The translations under genes were made by a program, and so were the position numbers. A DNA stretch of 8,033 nt from Halieaceae bacterium UBA4438. GTDB taxonomy: Bacteria; Pseudomonadota; Gammaproteobacteria; Pseudomonadales; Halieaceae. The notes beneath the pieces are model-generated. The model was not told the origin of the DNA. It ran no database searches and saw nothing but the letters and a program-made list of their open reading frames with translations. This document shows, in pieces, positions 6,743 to 8,033 of the stretch (the first letter of the stretch is position 1; each line of letters begins with the position of its first letter). The DNA is taken from assembly GCA_002390485.1 (NCBI GenBank), contig DGPO01000012.1, positions 11,426 through 19,458 of the forward strand, written 5' to 3'.

Positions 6743-6782
6743 TTACTCATATACTGTTTATTTATACAGTATATGAGTAAGT
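6741..6782. repeat. Extended inverted repeat around the imuB LexA box
   Basis: Perfect 17-bp arms, ACTTACTCATATACTGT (6741-6757) and ACAGTATATGAGTAAGT (6766-6782), flank an 8-base AT spacer. The LexA half-sites form only the inner part of each arm; the outer CTTACTCAT and ATGAGTAAG are extra symmetry. The left arm reaches to within two bases of the outer edge of the imuB start codon. The predicted transcript starts inside the repeat, so the mRNA would carry only one arm; any role is more likely at the DNA level. Confidence 0.9.
6752..6771 (-). promoter_or_regulatory. LexA (SOS) box of imuB
   Basis: The plus strand reads TACTGTTTATTTATACAGTA, matching 18 of 20 positions of the E. coli LexA consensus with perfect CTGT-N8-ACAG half-sites. 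It starts 9 bp upstream of the imuB GTG and overlaps the predicted -10 element, so LexA binding should shut off transcription. It forms the centre of a larger inverted repeat (6741-6782). Confidence 0.95.
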
Positions 6783-6795
6783 TTAGTGTGTACAA
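6768..6795 (-). promoter_or_regulatory. Predicted sigma-70 promoter of imuB
   Basis: On the minus strand, TTGTAC (6795-6790) is separated by 16 bp from TATACT (6773-6768), a -10 hexamer matching 5 of 6 consensus positions. The -35 is weak (TTG only). Transcription would start near 6761, giving an untranslated leader of about 19 bases with only a weak GAG ribosome binding site. The -10 sits in the right half-site of the LexA box, the arrangement expected for SOS repression. Confidence 0.6.
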
Positions 6796-6839
6796 GCATT
6801 CGCGGCTTTTATGGGTGCAATGACTTGATAATGGTGCAA

Positions 6840-8033
6840 CTAGCGTTTTTTGATGCCCCTTAAAATCACCGCGCGGCTTTCTGATGGATCGATCACCAAG
6901 TCGATTTCTAGGTAGGCAGCAGCTTCTGTTGCACGGCCTTTTTCATACATTTCGGCCAGTAGCTTTTCGAAGAGTGCATCGCGCGCTTCACCTTCTGGCA
7001 ACGCCGCGAGTTCTTTTTTGAAGCCCAGTCTGACCGCGCCTTCTAGCCCCATACCGCCAAATTCACCTTGTGGCCAGCTGGCGGTAATAGTCGGAAACTC
7101 AAAGGATCCTCCCACCAATGCCATAGCGCCCAGCCCATAGCCTCGACGTAAAAAGATCCCGACCCATGGGGTGTCGACACTCGCCGCCGTATTAAACAGT
7201 TCCGGCATTACTTTTGCTGCGCCCATCGCTTCGCTTTCTGGGCCCACCATGAACCCTGGTGTATCGACAAGAGACACAATGGGAAGCTTCCAGCGTTTCG
7301 CCAGTTCCATCATCTCTCCTGCCTTTCTTGCCGCATCGACATCGATGGCGCCACCAAGGTGGCGACAGTCACTGGCGATGACCGCGACGGCGTGCCCTTC
7401 AACTCGTGCAAGTGCGGTGACTACGGCACGCCCGTAAACAGGGCGGAGCTCGACGACAGACTGTGTGTCAAACAGCACATCCATGACCCGCCTGACGTCA
7501 TAAGCCATGCGCCGATTATCCGGGAGGATCGTTCGCAGTATTTGTTGGTCTGCGGCTGGAGTGGGCGCTATCGATCCTTGCGCGTAGCCCAGAACCCATT
7601 TGGCTAATGCGGTCGCGTGTGCTTCGTCCTCTGCCAATAAGTCGATGGCTCCGGCACTGCACAGGGTGCTTACGGGACCTATTTCGTCGGGATGAAATAC
7701 ACCAAGACCCCCGCCTTCGATCATGGCGGGTCCCGCCATGCCTATCGATGATTTTTTTGTGGCGATACGAATGTCACCCGCGCCAAAAAGAGCCGCGTTT
7801 CCTGCAAAACAGTACCCATTGTTTACCGTGATGCGCGGAACTTTGCCGGTTAAGCCGGCCCAGCGGCTGAATGATGTGCTGTTAAGGCCCGCAATATTAA
7901 CCTTGACGTCGGTGTCACCGGGCCGACCCCCGCCACCTTCTGTGTACATAATAAACGGCAGGCGGTCGCGTTCAGCGACCTCAAAGATACGATCAAGCTT
8001 TTTGTGATGAAAAAACCCCTGAGTTCCGGCTAA
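6840..8033 (-). CDS. Acyl-CoA carboxylase, carboxyltransferase domain (C-terminal part)
   Basis: The frame is open from the window edge to TAG at 6842-6840, so 397 C-terminal residues are seen and the start is outside; an ATG at 7949 is internal to the conserved domain. The protein transfers carboxyl from carboxybiotin to an acyl-CoA such as acetyl- or propionyl-CoA. Both crotonase-like halves of a carboxyltransferase (PF01039) are present. The N half has TEGGGGRPGDTD (near 7940), NGYCFAGNAAL and SIGMAGPAMIEGGGLGVF. The C half has GRAVVTALARVEGHAVAVIA, SLVDTPGFMVGPESEAMG, RRGYGLGAMALVGG and ASWPQGEFGGMGLEGAVRLG. The GTQGFFHHKKLDRI start and EGGGGRPGD block resemble the C-terminal part of the large fused biotin carboxylase/carboxyltransferase proteins, so the full gene may be such a fusion (inference). 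It lies 97 bp upstream of imuB, same strand, with no clear terminator. Sample lines here are richer in G+C than imuB. Confidence 0.88.
   Translation of the reverse strand, partial: LAGTQGFFHHKKLDRIFEVAERDRLPFIMYTEGGGGRPGDTDVKVNIAGLNSTSFSRWAGLTGKVPRITVNNGYCFAGNAALFGAGDIRIATKKSSIGMAGPAMIEGGGLGVFHPDEIGPVSTLCSAGAIDLLAEDEAHATALAKWVLGYAQGSIAPTPAADQQILRTILPDNRRMAYDVRRVMDVLFDTQSVVELRPVYGRAVVTALARVEGHAVAVIASDCRHLGGAIDVDAARKAGEMMELAKRWKLPIVSLVDTPGFMVGPESEAMGAAKVMPELFNTAASVDTPWVGIFLRRGYGLGAMALVGGSFEFPTITASWPQGEFGGMGLEGAVRLGFKKELAALPEGEARDALFEKLLAEMYEKGRATEAAAYLEIDLVIDPSESRAVILRGIKKR

Noticed and set aside
6774..6824. A 16-codon plus-strand frame starting with ATGAGTAAG inside the inverted repeat.
   Set aside because: Its start is a by-product of the palindrome; no ribosome binding site or recognisable peptide is present.
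6743..6839. A search for a terminator of the carboxylase gene and for an imuA gene between it and imuB.
   Set aside because: The 97-bp gap has no stable hairpin with a T tract and no room for a gene; only the LexA region is present.

Overview
The window looks like chromosomal DNA of a gammaproteobacterium, probably environmental or marine. The evidence is an E. coli-type LexA operator (CTGT-N8-ACAG) in front of two SOS genes, a close relative of the E. coli outer-membrane lipocalin Blc, and a CPXCG-type cysteine-rich small protein. Nothing identifies the genus. No tRNA, rRNA, CRISPR array, transposase or integrase is visible. G+C is moderate. By hand count of sample lines it is roughly 45-50% in the two polymerase genes and about 55% or more in the carboxyltransferase gene at the right end.

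Layout: positions 1-264 (+) are the C-terminal end of a flavin-dependent monooxygenase, followed 5 bp later by a 64-aa CPXCG-type zinc-binding protein (270-464) and an exported cupin protein (556-1011). The cupin gene converges, with an 8-bp gap, on dnaE2/imuC (4100-1020, minus), the error-prone alpha subunit of DNA polymerase III. A lipocalin lipoprotein gene (4213-4725, plus) is divergent from dnaE2 and convergent with a small secreted protein of unknown function (5154-4798, minus); a hairpin terminator lies between those two. Next come imuB (6742-5294, minus), the catalytically dead Y-family partner of DnaE2, and the C-terminal carboxyltransferase part of an acyl-CoA carboxylase (8033-6840, minus, cut by the window edge).

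The central theme is SOS mutagenesis. ImuB and DnaE2/ImuC are two of the three parts of the ImuA-ImuB-DnaE2 mutasome, which carries out translesion synthesis and damage-induced mutagenesis. They are usually co-transcribed. Here they are about 1.2 kb apart with two unrelated envelope or secreted-protein genes between them. Each has its own near-consensus LexA box right at its start codon (4109-4128 and 6752-6771), and no imuA gene is in the window. The imuB box lies inside a larger perfect inverted repeat with 17-bp arms (6741-6782), which a LexA dimer alone does not explain. The split, separately SOS-controlled mutasome and the extended operator are the main points of interest; the other genes look ordinary.
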